From contig DASYYB010000008.1 of assembly GCA_035934235.1 (NCBI GenBank), forward strand, positions 3,723 through 67,722: a stretch of DNA of 64,000 nucleotides, read 5' to 3'. This stretch comes from REEB95 sp035934235. Its GTDB lineage: Bacteria; Pseudomonadota; Alphaproteobacteria; ATCC43930; CGMCC-115725. Below are positions 42,904 through 53,019 of the stretch, piece by piece; the stretch's first letter is position 1, and every line of letters begins with the position of its first letter. Position numbers and translations under genes: made by a program. The notes beneath the pieces were generated by a model. It did no database searches. It was not told the DNA's origin and worked only from the letters and a program-made list of their open reading frames with translations.

Positions 42904-43098
42904 ATGCTGTGGCGAATGACCGGTGAAGTCGAACTGGACGAATTGCTGGCTGACACCGTCATGGAGCCGGTAACGCGCAGCGCCGGCGTGAGCACCGACG
43001 ATATCCGGCATCAGCTTGCGGAGCTTGCGCGCCGTCTCGGACCGCGTCCGGCGACGGAAGCTGTCGTCACGCTGCGGGGCGAGCGTCTGACGCCCTGA
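42904..43098 (+). CDS. Small hypothetical protein, 64 residues
   Basis: Not recognised. AAGGAG six bases before ATG 42904 is a near-ideal ribosome site. Acidic N-terminal half (GEVELDELLADTVMEPV) and helical basic centre (STDDIRHQLAELARRLGPRP). Its last 32 bp overlap the 3' end of the convergent histidine kinase gene. A soluble helical regulator is possible. Confidence 0.6.
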   Translation: MLWRMTGEVELDELLADTVMEPVTRSAGVSTDDIRHQLAELARRLGPRPATEAVVTLRGERLTP

Positions 43099-44482
43099 GC
43101 GTCTCTGTCTGAGCCGCCGGCGCCGCCGGCAGGGTGAAAATCGCCTTCAAACCCGGTTCGTTGTCCGCCAAACGGACGCTGCCGCCGTGCAAGGTGGCCA
43201 CGGCGCGGACCAGACTGAGTCCAAGACCGTTGCCGGGTGTCGAACGGCTGCCTTCGAGCCGGACGAAGCGATCGAACACGACGTCGCGGCGGTCGGGTGG
43301 AATGCCCGGTCCGGTGTCGGCGACCTCGATGCGCGCGGTATCACCGTCGCGGCTGACCGACAGCGACACTGAACCCGATGGGGTGTACTTGAGCGCATTG
43401 TCGAGCAGATTGGCGATCGCCTGCGACAGCAGGTGACGGTCGCCACGCACCGGTAGGCTGTCGGGGGTACCAACGGCGAGCGTCAGACCTTTGTCGTCGG
43501 CGACCGGCTCATAGAGCTCGGCAACATTGCGCGCGATCTCGGCAAGGTCGACGACCGTCGCGGCGTCGCGGCGCGAACCGGCTTCGGCTTCGGCGATGCT
43601 GAGCAGCGCGTTGAAGGTTCCGAGAAGTTGGTCGGCCTCGGCGATGGTCTCGGTCAACACTTCGGAATAGCGCGTGGTATTGGGTTTCTCGAGCAACGTA
43701 ACCTCGAGGCGCGAGCGCAATCGCGACAGCGGCGTGCGGAGGTCGTGGGCGATATTGTCGGCGACCTGGCGCATGCCGGCCATGAGCCGTTCGATCTGAT
43801 CGAGCATGGCGTTGAGATTGGCGCCGAGTTGATCGAATTCGTCGCCGCTGCCGGTCAGCGGGATACGTTGCGCAAGATCGCCGTGGATGATGTGGCGCGT
43901 GGTGTTGGCGACGGTTTCAACGCGCCGCAGCATCTGCCGCGTCATCAGCAGACCGCCGATGATGCCGAGACCGAGGCTGATCAGCGCTGCCCAGGCGATG
44001 GTGCTGAGCACGTGCTGACGGAACACCGTGGCGTCGCGCAAATCGCGCGCCACCAGCAAACGGTCGCCGCCGACAATGAGCTGAGTGCCAAGCGCCGTAT
44101 GGACCTCGGTGCCGTTGCGGGTGTGGACGTCGAACGGGAAGGTGATCCACCCCGGCTTGACCGGCGTGATGCGTTGCGGCCACGCCGACAGGTTGCCGGC
44201 GATCTCATGCAGGAACGGATCGGTCATGACATAGATCATGTTGTCGACGCGTTCGTTCAGGCTGCGCTCGCGTACCAGCGCGATCAGGCCCGCTCCGCCG
44301 AGTTGTTCATATTGCTCTTGGAGGCCGCGGATTTCGGCGCCGACCGTCTGCTCGATCTGGGTCTCGATAAAGCCCGCCGTCGACAGATAGAAGAACGCGA
44401 ACAGCGCCAGCACCGAACCGGCGAACAACGCGAAATAGAGCGCGGCCAGCCGGAAGGCGTTGGTGTTGAAGAAGCGCGTCAC
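43067..44482 (-). CDS. Sensor histidine kinase, EnvZ/QseC-like
   Basis: Partner of the OmpR-type regulator just upstream (one base apart). 471 residues, GTG start. Membrane helices at about 12-34 and 160-180 enclose a 125-residue periplasmic sensor. HAMP domain 181-235, HisKA with H246 in DNIAHDLRTPLSRLRSRLEV, and HATPase_c with NLLDNALKYTPSG, DTGPGIPPDRRDVVFDRF and GNGLGLSLVRAVATLHGG. Intact. The stimulus is unknown. Its C-terminal codons overlap a convergent small gene. Confidence 0.95.
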   Translation of the reverse strand: MTRFFNTNAFRLAALYFALFAGSVLALFAFFYLSTAGFIETQIEQTVGAEIRGLQEQYEQLGGAGLIALVRERSLNERVDNMIYVMTDPFLHEIAGNLSAWPQRITPVKPGWITFPFDVHTRNGTEVHTALGTQLIVGGDRLLVARDLRDATVFRQHVLSTIAWAALISLGLGIIGGLLMTRQMLRRVETVANTTRHIIHGDLAQRIPLTGSGDEFDQLGANLNAMLDQIERLMAGMRQVADNIAHDLRTPLSRLRSRLEVTLLEKPNTTRYSEVLTETIAEADQLLGTFNALLSIAEAEAGSRRDAATVVDLAEIARNVAELYEPVADDKGLTLAVGTPDSLPVRGDRHLLSQAIANLLDNALKYTPSGSVSLSVSRDGDTARIEVADTGPGIPPDRRDVVFDRFVRLEGSRSTPGNGLGLSLVRAVATLHGGSVRLADNEPGLKAIFTLPAAPAAQTETLRASDARPAA

Positions 44483-44483
44483 G

Positions 44484-45158
44484 CTATCCGGCGGTCAGGC
44501 GATAGCCGGCGCCGCGCACGGTTTGCAGCATCGGGTGCGCGAAGCCCTTGTCGAGCTTGTGACGCAATCGGCTGACATGCACGTCGATGACGTTGGTCTG
44601 CGGATCAAAATGATAGTCCCACACGCTTTCGAGCAGCATGGTGCGCGTCACCACCTGTCCGGCGTGGCGCATGAGGAATTCGAGCAGGCTGAATTCGCGC
44701 GGCAGCAGGTCGATCGACCGGCCTTGGCGCGATACGGTGCGCGCCAACAGATCGAGCTCGAGATCGCCGACCTTGAGCTTGGTCGTCGTCTGCACCGGTG
44801 GACCGCGGCGCAGCAATGCTTCAATGCGCGCGAGCAGTTCGGCGAAGGCGAACGGCTTGACCAGATAATCGTCGCCGCCGGCACGCAACCCTTTGACGCG
44901 ATCGTCGACCGCGCCGAGCGCGCTGAGGATCAACACCGGCGTGCGCACTTCGGCGGTGCGCAACGCGGATATCAACGACAGCCCGTCCATGTTGGGCAGC
45001 ATACGGTCGACGATCAGCGCGTCGTACGTGCCGCCCGACGCCATGAACAAGCCGTCGCGCCCTTCGAACGCTTGATCGACGACGTAGCCCGATTCCGCCA
45101 GACCTTTGGCGATGTAGGCCGCCGCCGCGCGGTCATCTTCGATGACCAGGAGCTTCAT
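44484..45158 (-). CDS. OmpR/PhoB-family response regulator
   Basis: 224 residues from ATG 45158 (an upstream in-frame ATG at 45170 is possible). Receiver domain with acidic pair IEDDRAAAAY, phospho-Asp in LIVDRMLPNMDG, Thr/Ser and Lys switch residues LILSALG and YLVKPFAFAELLARI. The C-terminal winged helix has LDLLARTVSRQGRSIDLLPR and NVIDVHVSRLRHKLDKGF. It pairs with the downstream kinase. A 32-codon membrane ORF lies 119 bp upstream on the same strand. Confidence 0.95.
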   Translation of the reverse strand: MKLLVIEDDRAAAAYIAKGLAESGYVVDQAFEGRDGLFMASGGTYDALIVDRMLPNMDGLSLISALRTAEVRTPVLILSALGAVDDRVKGLRAGGDDYLVKPFAFAELLARIEALLRRGPPVQTTTKLKVGDLELDLLARTVSRQGRSIDLLPREFSLLEFLMRHAGQVVTRTMLLESVWDYHFDPQTNVIDVHVSRLRHKLDKGFAHPMLQTVRGAGYRLTAG

Positions 45159-45277
45159 GGCGGCGACCATAGCGCGGGCACGGCGCGGCGGGAATCGTCA
45201 CCGCACTGAAATCTCGGCCTGGACGGCCGCGAATTTGACCTCGTTTCGCGGAATTTAGTTTTTGCCGGCGCGCGGTC

Positions 45278-45376
45278 TCAAGTCAGCGTGGTGACAAGCG
45301 CGACGAACCAGCCGAACAGCAGCACGGCAACGGCCTGGCCGTCCCAGCCTCCGGCCGCGCGATTGGTGAAATGCAT
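45278..45376 (-). CDS. Membrane miniprotein, 32 residues
   Basis: ATG 45376 is preceded by GAGGGAGGAAACCT, among the strongest ribosome sites in the window. It encodes MHFTNRAAGGWDGQAVAVLL followed by FGWFVALVTTLT: a short polar N-terminus and one 18-20 residue hydrophobic helix. The stop is 119 bp before the response regulator on the same strand, so it may lead that operon. Single-helix miniproteins often modulate membrane kinases or transporters; a role with the adjacent sensor is inference. Confidence 0.6.
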   Translation of the reverse strand: MHFTNRAAGGWDGQAVAVLLFGWFVALVTTLT

Positions 45377-45525
45377 AGGTTTCCTCCCTCAGATGGGCGA
45401 AATCTAGCATGAGAACAAACACGGAACAAGGGGATATTTCAACGGTGCCGTCGGTGTAACCGGTTGGGTCATGGCTTGGCGCGCTGTCGAAGCGATATGC
45501 TCATGAGCAACCAAGGGGTGGCGCC

Positions 45526-46266
45526 ATGATGACATCGTCCAATTCCCAGCATTCCGCCGATCCGAACATTACGCCAAGCGACCGCGGCTGGTCGCGACGC
45601 GGCTTTCTCCGATCGTCGGTTGCCGGCGTAGCGGCCGGCATGATCACAAGCGTGGGCGCGGAGCTCACGATGGCGCCTTCGGCGCACGCGCAGACGACGC
45701 TCAGTCCCGAAGCCGCGCTGCACGAAATGATGGAAGGCAACCGGCGCTTTGTCGAAGGCCGGATGACCTCTTTCGATGACGATCTCAAAATACTCAAGGA
45801 GAAGACAGCGGAAAAGCAGGAGCCTTTCGCCGCGTTGCTGTCTTGCGCGGACTCTCGGGTGCCGGTCGAACTCATTTTCGATCAAACCATCGGGCATCTG
45901 TTCGTCACGCGCGTTGCCGGCAACGTTGCATCGTCCGAGATCATTGCAAGTCTCGAATATGGCGTCGCCGTTCTCGGCACCAAGGCGATCATGGTGCTCG
46001 GCCATGCCAATTGCGGCGCGGTGAAAGCGTCGATCGAAGCCAAGGCCGTGCCCGGACAGATCAGCGGGCTTTACCGCTACATCCGGCCGGCGGTAGACCA
46101 GGCAGGCAAGGATCTCGACGCCGCGATCAAGGCGAACGCGAAAATCCAGGCGGCGCTGCTGCGCGAATCCTCGCCAGTGATTGCCGACGCAATCGAGAAT
46201 AAGCAGCTCACCGTCGTCGCCGCGGTCTATGACCTCGCGACCGGCAAGGTCAGTCAGGTCGACTGA
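45526..46266 (+). CDS. Beta-carbonic anhydrase with Tat signal
   Basis: Interconverts CO2 and bicarbonate. 246 residues. The twin-arginine signal WSRRGFLRSSVAGVAAGMIT predicts export as a folded protein to the periplasm, with cleavage near AHA|Q. Zinc site: C107 with D109 and R111 in LLSCADSRVP, then H160 and C163 in GHANCGAV, the canonical beta-class set. ATG 45526 versus the next codon is unresolved. Periplasmic beta-CAs are unusual relative to cytosolic ones but known. It ends six bases from a convergent acyl-CoA dehydrogenase. Confidence 0.94.
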   Translation: MMTSSNSQHSADPNITPSDRGWSRRGFLRSSVAGVAAGMITSVGAELTMAPSAHAQTTLSPEAALHEMMEGNRRFVEGRMTSFDDDLKILKEKTAEKQEPFAALLSCADSRVPVELIFDQTIGHLFVTRVAGNVASSEIIASLEYGVAVLGTKAIMVLGHANCGAVKASIEAKAVPGQISGLYRYIRPAVDQAGKDLDAAIKANAKIQAALLRESSPVIADAIENKQLTVVAAVYDLATGKVSQVD

Positions 46267-46272
46267 TCGCTG

Positions 46273-47487
46273 TTACTTCGCGCTTTCGGCCGCTTTGATC
46301 TCGCCGCGCGCGATGGCGCGAAGGTGAACCTCGTCCGGACCGTCGATGATCTGCAAGGCGCGGCCCCAGCTCCAGATTTCCGCCAGCGGCGTGTCTTGGG
46401 TGAGACCAGCGGCGCCGAACACCTGCATCGCACGATTGGCGATCGTCACCTGCATGCGTGGCACCGCCACCTTGATGAGCGCTACTTCGCGCCGTGCGGC
46501 CTTGTTACCCGCCTTGTCCATCAGCCACGCCGCCTTGAGCACCAGCAGCCGTGCCTGTTCAATCTCGATCCGCGACAGCGCGATCCATTCGCGGATCGTT
46601 CCGTGTTCCGCGAGCGGCGCGCCGAAGGTATGGCGGGTGCTGGCGCGCACGATCATCTGTTCGACCGCCAATTCGCACGCGCCGATCGACCGCATGCAGT
46701 GATGGATGCGCCCGGGACCGAGCCGCGCCTGGGCGAGGGCGAAGCCGCCGCCTTCTTCGCCGAGCAGATTGGCTGCCGGCACGCGCACATTGTCGAATGC
46801 GATTTCGCAATGGCCTTGCGGATGGAGTTCGTTCATCACCGGTAGGTTGCGCACCACGGTCAGGCCCTTGGTGCCGGCCGGCACCAGCACCATGCTCTGA
46901 CGCTTGCGCGCCTCCTTGCGCTCGGGCGATGTGACACCCATGACGATGAAGAGCTTGCAGCGCGGATCGGCGGCGTTGGTGATGAACCATTTGCGGCCGC
47001 TGATCACCCAGTCGCCGCCGTCACGCCGGATCGACGTGCGGATGTTGGTGGCGTCCGACGAGGCGACGTCGGGCTCGGTCATCGCGAACGCCGAGCGGAT
47101 CTTGCCCTCGAGCAACGGCGTCAGCCATTGCTGGCGCTGCTCTGCGTTCGCCGCGAGGTGAAGCAACTCCATGTTGCCGGTGTCGGGCGCGTTGCAGTTG
47201 AACAGTTCGGCGGACCACAACATGCGGCCCATGATTTCGGCGCACGGCGCGTAATCGAGATTCGACATCTGTGTGCCGGGCTCGTCGGGCTTGAGACCGG
47301 GCAGGAACAGATTCCATAGGCCGGCGGCGCGCGCCTTGGCCTTCAGATCCTCGATAAACGGCGGCGGAAACACGCCTTGCGCCACCAGGCGGCGGTACTC
47401 GGAGTCGCGCGGGGCGACGTGCTCGGCGATGAAGGCCTTGAGCTGCGTCTGAATACGCTTCGATTTGTCGGAGAATTCGAAATCCAT
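46273..47487 (-). CDS. Acyl-CoA dehydrogenase (ACAD10/11-like)
   Basis: FAD-dependent alpha,beta-dehydrogenation of an acyl-CoA. 404 residues from ATG 47487. N-terminal helical domain, substrate loop AFAMTEPDVASSDATNI, WVISGRKWFITNAADPR, RVPAANLLGEEGGGFALAQA, LGPGRIHHCMRSIG, and the C-terminal MQVFGAAGLTQDTPLAEIW. The IRRDGGDWVISGRKWF pattern matches the long ACAD10/11-like subgroup. It stands alone; the divergent neighbour is a beta-helix gene. Confidence 0.93.
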   Translation of the reverse strand: MDFEFSDKSKRIQTQLKAFIAEHVAPRDSEYRRLVAQGVFPPPFIEDLKAKARAAGLWNLFLPGLKPDEPGTQMSNLDYAPCAEIMGRMLWSAELFNCNAPDTGNMELLHLAANAEQRQQWLTPLLEGKIRSAFAMTEPDVASSDATNIRTSIRRDGGDWVISGRKWFITNAADPRCKLFIVMGVTSPERKEARKRQSMVLVPAGTKGLTVVRNLPVMNELHPQGHCEIAFDNVRVPAANLLGEEGGGFALAQARLGPGRIHHCMRSIGACELAVEQMIVRASTRHTFGAPLAEHGTIREWIALSRIEIEQARLLVLKAAWLMDKAGNKAARREVALIKVAVPRMQVTIANRAMQVFGAAGLTQDTPLAEIWSWGRALQIIDGPDEVHLRAIARGEIKAAESAK

Positions 47488-47533
47488 CTGCCCCCGCTTT
47501 CTCCGACAGGGGAGGATAGGGCATATTGGGACG

Positions 47534-48652
47534 ATGACAAAGCGAGCGGCGCTGGCGGCGCTCTTGCTCCTGGCGTTCTGGACCGTGCCCGCGGCGGCGC
47601 GCGCGATCACGGTTGCCAACGTCGCCGATATCCTGACGGCGCTGCAACGCGCCCAACCGGGCGACGTCATCACCATCGCACCGGGCAAATACGTGCTGCC
47701 GGCCATCCGTCTGCACCACGGCGGCGCGCGCGGCCATCCGATCGTGCTGCGCGCGCTACATCTGGGCGACGTCACACTGACCACGACGGCGACCGAATTC
47801 ATCAAGGTCGCGGCGTCCGACTGGGTGTTCGAGAACCTCGACATCGCCGGCACGTGCGCCAGCGACACCGATTGCGAGCACGCCTTTCATATCGTCAACG
47901 GCGCCGATCGCGTGGTGATCCGTCACAACCGTATCCGCGACTTCAACGCGCACATCAAGGGCAATGGCGAGGGCAGGCGCTTCCCGGACGACGTGCGCAT
48001 CGAAGGCAACTGGCTCTTCGGCACGCACGTCCGTCACACCGACAATCCAATCGCGCCGATCGACGTCGTCGGCGGCAAACGCTGGGTCGTGCGCGACAAT
48101 CTCATCGCCGACTACGGCAAGACCTTCGATCATCCGGCGACGCGCACCGACGATTTCGGCTACGCGCTGTTTTTCAAGGGCAACTCGTCGGGCACGCTGA
48201 TCGAGCGCAATGTCGTTTTATGCGCCGACCGGTTGCCGCACCAGCCCTATACGCGCGGCTTGTCGCTCGGCGGCAGCGCGACCGGTCCGCAGTTCTGCGA
48301 AGGCACCTGCGACAAGGACGAGAACCGCGACAGCACGATCCGCAACAACGTCGTCCTCGCCTGTCCCGGTGAGCCCGGCATTTATCTTTTCCGCGCCACG
48401 CATGCGCGCGCGACCGACAACATCCTAATCGGCACCGGCGGCATCGTCGCGGCGGCGCCCGATACCAGCGCGATCGTCACCAACAATATGCTCGCTGGCG
48501 GCGACATCGTGGCGCAAGTCGGCGCGCACCTCGATCTCGGTCACGGTGTGCATAGTCAGGGTCAAACCAACGCCGCGCCGCCGGCCTTCGCAGGCCAGCG
48601 GATCACCGCCTATCGTGCCTATTGGGACGCGTTGGCGAAGCCGAAGAAGTAG
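47534..48652 (+). CDS. Exported right-handed beta-helix protein (lyase-like)
   Basis: 372 residues from ATG 47534. Sec signal peptide ending PAAARA. The body is a pectate-lyase/PL6-like parallel beta-helix: VIRLHHGGARGHPI-like first coil (AIRLHHGGARGHPIVLRA), FENLDIAGTCASDTDCEHAF, VVIRHNRIRDFNAHIKGN, WVVRDNLIADYGKTFDH. There is a Cys-rich insertion CEGTCDKDENRDSTIRNN and basic residues that could serve in catalysis. A polysaccharide lyase of the chondroitinase B type is possible. It converges on a second beta-helix gene ten bases away. Confidence 0.82.
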   Translation: MTKRAALAALLLLAFWTVPAAARAITVANVADILTALQRAQPGDVITIAPGKYVLPAIRLHHGGARGHPIVLRALHLGDVTLTTTATEFIKVAASDWVFENLDIAGTCASDTDCEHAFHIVNGADRVVIRHNRIRDFNAHIKGNGEGRRFPDDVRIEGNWLFGTHVRHTDNPIAPIDVVGGKRWVVRDNLIADYGKTFDHPATRTDDFGYALFFKGNSSGTLIERNVVLCADRLPHQPYTRGLSLGGSATGPQFCEGTCDKDENRDSTIRNNVVLACPGEPGIYLFRATHARATDNILIGTGGIVAAAPDTSAIVTNNMLAGGDIVAQVGAHLDLGHGVHSQGQTNAAPPAFAGQRITAYRAYWDALAKPKK

Positions 48653-48662
48653 CGATGCGGAA

Positions 48663-50105
48663 TTACGGCTGCGACGGAATCGCGCCGTCGTCGAGCGGAC
48701 CCGCGGCGGCGCGTGCCGCGATGCCGAGCGGCGTCAGCGGCACGTAGGTCGGCCGCAAGCTGAAACCGGCGGCCGAGCCGGGATCGGCGCTGGCGCCGAT
48801 CGCCGGCGAGCCTGGCCGCAGATGATAATCGTAATGCGCCGCGTCGACGAAGCGCACGTCCCCGACGACACGGTTGCCGTGGTTGCCGTTGGCGCTGAGC
48901 TCGTCCGGCTCGGCGTGCACGCCGGCGGCGAGCACGTTGTTGACGAAAACGCCGGCGCCGGTGATCAGCATGCCCGGCCCGGTCATGATGTTGTCGGCGA
49001 CGAAGGCGGCATTGGGCGAACGCGAACGGATGAACAGGCCCGCGTTGCGGTCCATCACCATGGTGTTGCCGACGACGTACAGCTCTTGCAGCGGATTGGT
49101 CGGCCCCTCCATCGCGTAGGCGATCATCGCGTAATTCTCGGCACGCGGCCCTTTCTCGATGACGTTGCCGATGATGTAAGTGCGGCCGCCGTTCGACACG
49201 TCGATCGAATAGCTCGCCGTGCTTTCGGGATAATCCATGATGCGGTTGTAGAGGATGTAGTTGTTGAGCGCGCGTGTCTTGACGTGATGACCGGTCACGG
49301 TGTCGTGGAAATAACTGCCGCGCAGCACGAAGTTGCGCACCTGGCCGATATAGATGCCGTGGGTCGAGCCGCTGGTCGTGCCGTTGTGCGCGAACTCGGA
49401 ATTTTCAATGACGATGTCGCTCTTCGGGTTCGGCGCCGACAGGATACCGTCCTGGTTGTCGTGGATATAGGCGTTGACCAGACTCAAGCCGGCACCTTCG
49501 GCGCGGATGGCCGCCCCATTGCCGTCGCCGACCGTGCAGCCTGAGAACTCGATGTCTTCGATGCGGATCTTGTCGCCGTGCGTGACCCAGATCGCCTTGC
49601 CCTGCGCCGCGTCGCCGTCGGCATAAAGATGCGGCCGGCCGCCGACGCCGCGGATGACGATGTCGTTCTGGTTCCACACCGCGACGTCGCCGCGATAATC
49701 GGCGGCGTCGATCTCGATGACGTCACCGTCCTTGGCTTCGTGTGCGGCCTGACTCGGCACTTTAAGGGCACGGCTCGGGCCGACATGCAGCACACGGCCG
49801 CTCGGACGGTCCGGCTTCATCGGCGGAAGGATGAGGGCACCGGCGGGCAGGTGGGCACCGCCGCTCTGCATGCCGACCGGCGCGGCCGCGACCGCAGCGG
49901 TTGCGTCGGGCAGCGCGATGGGCGCTGCCGTGCCTGAAGTGGCGGATCGTGAGCCGGTGAAGCTTAGCGACTCGATGTCGCCGGGCTGAACCGGCACCGT
50001 GATCGCTTGGCCATTCCGGAGCTTGATCACCATGTCGGCGAGGGAGGGCGTAGCGGCCAGCACGAGGGCGGCCGCCGCGAGCAAAGCGGCGCGGCGCAGA
50101 TGCAT
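48663..50105 (-). CDS. Exported right-handed beta-helix protein
   Basis: 480 residues from ATG 50105; the ATG at 50138 would add 11 residues but gives a poorer signal peptide. Signal MHLRRAALLAAAALVLAATP, then a short N-terminal domain (MVIKLRNGQAITVPVQPGDI), a Pro/Ala linker, and a beta-helix from about 120: IVIRGVGGRPHLYADG, IRIEDIEFSGCTVGDGNGAA, FVLRGSYFHDTVTGHHVKTR. The C-terminal FVDAAHYDYHLRPGSPAIG motif is typical of DUF1565-like parallel beta-helix proteins. It has no close sequence identity to its convergent partner but the same fold and export route. Confidence 0.82.
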   Translation of the reverse strand: MHLRRAALLAAAALVLAATPSLADMVIKLRNGQAITVPVQPGDIESLSFTGSRSATSGTAAPIALPDATAAVAAAPVGMQSGGAHLPAGALILPPMKPDRPSGRVLHVGPSRALKVPSQAAHEAKDGDVIEIDAADYRGDVAVWNQNDIVIRGVGGRPHLYADGDAAQGKAIWVTHGDKIRIEDIEFSGCTVGDGNGAAIRAEGAGLSLVNAYIHDNQDGILSAPNPKSDIVIENSEFAHNGTTSGSTHGIYIGQVRNFVLRGSYFHDTVTGHHVKTRALNNYILYNRIMDYPESTASYSIDVSNGGRTYIIGNVIEKGPRAENYAMIAYAMEGPTNPLQELYVVGNTMVMDRNAGLFIRSRSPNAAFVADNIMTGPGMLITGAGVFVNNVLAAGVHAEPDELSANGNHGNRVVGDVRFVDAAHYDYHLRPGSPAIGASADPGSAAGFSLRPTYVPLTPLGIAARAAAGPLDDGAIPSQP

Positions 50106-50354
50106 GCGAGGATCCAGGTGAAAATGTTTCAAAACCAATATATCACAGACCGTTATTAATCTCTTATGTGAGACTATGGTTAATTCGCCCGGCTCGCGTT
50201 AAGCATGGTTGGCAAAACACGCTTAACGGCAGCGGCGACGCCTGCGACCGTGAGCCGCAAGTCCCTGATCACAAAAGGGTTGTTTCGGCTTGAAAGCCGG
50301 GGTTTAGTGCCGATCTTATAGAGTACCGGAGCAGTCCTAAATACGAGGGCACGG
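50106..50354. promoter_or_regulatory. Divergent promoter region of suf operon and beta-helix gene
   Basis: 249 bp. AT-rich blocks at 50133-50190 suit the leftward promoter. A hairpin CGGCTT-GA-AAGCCG (50286-50299) and the text AGTACCGGAGCAGTCCTAAATAC (in two pieces: AGTACCGGAGC, AGTCCTAAATAC) precede the suf regulator. The second piece weakly resembles half of an IscR-type site; autoregulation by the Rrf2 protein is expected but the site is not proven. Confidence 0.4.
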
Positions 50355-50821
50355 GTGATTATTCTCAGCAAACTCGCCGATTACGGCGTCATCGTCGCGA
50401 CCCAGCTCGCCGCCCATCCCGAGCGGCAGACCAATGCCGCGACCTTGGCCGAGGAAACCCGCCTGCCGCGCGCCACTGTCGCCAAGCTGCTGAAGGCGCT
50501 GGCGCATGGTGGGCTGGTGACGGCCTCGCGCGGCGCGGCCGGTGGCTACCGGTTGGCGCGGCCAGCCGCCGAAATCTCGATTGCCGCGGTCGTCGCCGCG
50601 ATCGATGGCGCGATCGGCGTGACGCAATGCTCGATCCACGGACCGGATTGCACCCGGACCGAATTCTGCTCGACCAAGCCGCATTGGAAGCGAATCAACG
50701 ATGCCGTCGGCACGGCGCTCTCCGGCATGACATTGGCGGAGATGACGCCCGCCGCCATTTTCGCGCAATGGATGAAACTGCCGCCCAAGCCTGGCCCGGT
50801 GGATGGCCAAGGAGCCGCGCG

Positions 50822-50825
<4 letters not shown>
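50355..50825 (+). CDS. Rrf2-family SUF operon regulator
   Basis: 156 residues, GTG start. Winged-helix DNA-binding domain MIILSKLADYGVIVATQLAA through RLPRATVAKLLKALAHGGLV, then the Fe-S ligand cysteines C92, C99 and C105 in TQCSIHGPDCTRTEFC, the arrangement of SUF-system regulators and IscR. It therefore likely senses Fe-S status and controls this operon. Its stop overlaps the sufB ATG (ATGA). The C-terminal Pro/Gly tail is not conserved. Confidence 0.93.
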
Positions 50826-52267
<1,442 letters not shown>

Positions 52268-52269
52268 AC

Positions 52270-53019
52270 ATGCTTGAAATCAAGAATTTGCACGCGCGGA
52301 TCAGCGAAGGCCGCGAGATCCTCAAGGGCGTCAATCTCGTCGTGAAGGCCGGCGAGGTCCACGCCATCATGGGGCCAAACGGCTCGGGCAAGAGCACGCT
52401 CGCCGGCGTGCTGTCCGGCAAGCCGGGCTACGACGTGACGGACGGCCAGGTGCTGTTCCACGGACGTGATCTGCTGACGATGGCGGCGGACGAGCGCGCG
52501 CGCGAAGGCGTATTCCTCGCGTTCCAGTATCCGGTCGAGATTCCTGGCGTCAACAACATGTATTTCCTGCGTGCCGCGCTTAACGCTGTGCGCAAGCAGC
52601 GCGGCGAGAGCGACATGGACGCCGGCCAGTTCCTCAAGGCGGTGCGCGCGAAACTCAAGCTGCTCGAGATCGGTGAAGATCTGCTCCAGCGCGGCGTCAA
52701 TGTCGGATTCTCCGGCGGCGAGAAGAAGCGCAACGAAATCTTCCAGATGGCGATGCTCGAACCGAAGCTCGCGATCCTCGACGAGACCGACAGCGGCCTC
52801 GACATTGACGCGTTGCAGATGGTGTCGCGCGGCATCAACGCGCTGCGCGGACCGGAACGTGCCATCGTGATGATCACGCACTACCAGCGGCTGTTGAACT
52901 ACGTCGTGCCCGATCGCGTGCATGTTCTGTCGGGCGGCCGCATCGTCAAATCGGGCGGCAAGGAATTGGCGCTCGAGCTCGAACAGACGGGCTATGGCGC
53001 TTTTGGGGACGCGGCGTGA
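52270..53019 (+). CDS. sufC: Fe-S assembly ATPase SufC
   Basis: ABC-type ATPase that drives conformational change in SufB-SufD. 249 residues from ATG 52270, two bases after sufB. Walker A GPNGSGKSTLAGVL, Q-loop FQYPVEIPGV, signature FSGGEKKRNEI, Walker B LAILDETDSGLD, and H-switch ITHYQRLL. The D-loop and SufC-specific NVGFSGGEKKRNE are standard. The stop overlaps the sufD GTG. Confidence 0.97.
   Translation: MLEIKNLHARISEGREILKGVNLVVKAGEVHAIMGPNGSGKSTLAGVLSGKPGYDVTDGQVLFHGRDLLTMAADERAREGVFLAFQYPVEIPGVNNMYFLRAALNAVRKQRGESDMDAGQFLKAVRAKLKLLEIGEDLLQRGVNVGFSGGEKKRNEIFQMAMLEPKLAILDETDSGLDIDALQMVSRGINALRGPERAIVMITHYQRLLNYVVPDRVHVLSGGRIVKSGGKELALELEQTGYGAFGDAA

Noticed and set aside
50300..50345. 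IscR-type operator before the suf regulator
   Set aside because: Only one half-site-like stretch (AGTCCTAAATAC) is present and the other half does not match; not enough to annotate as a defined site.
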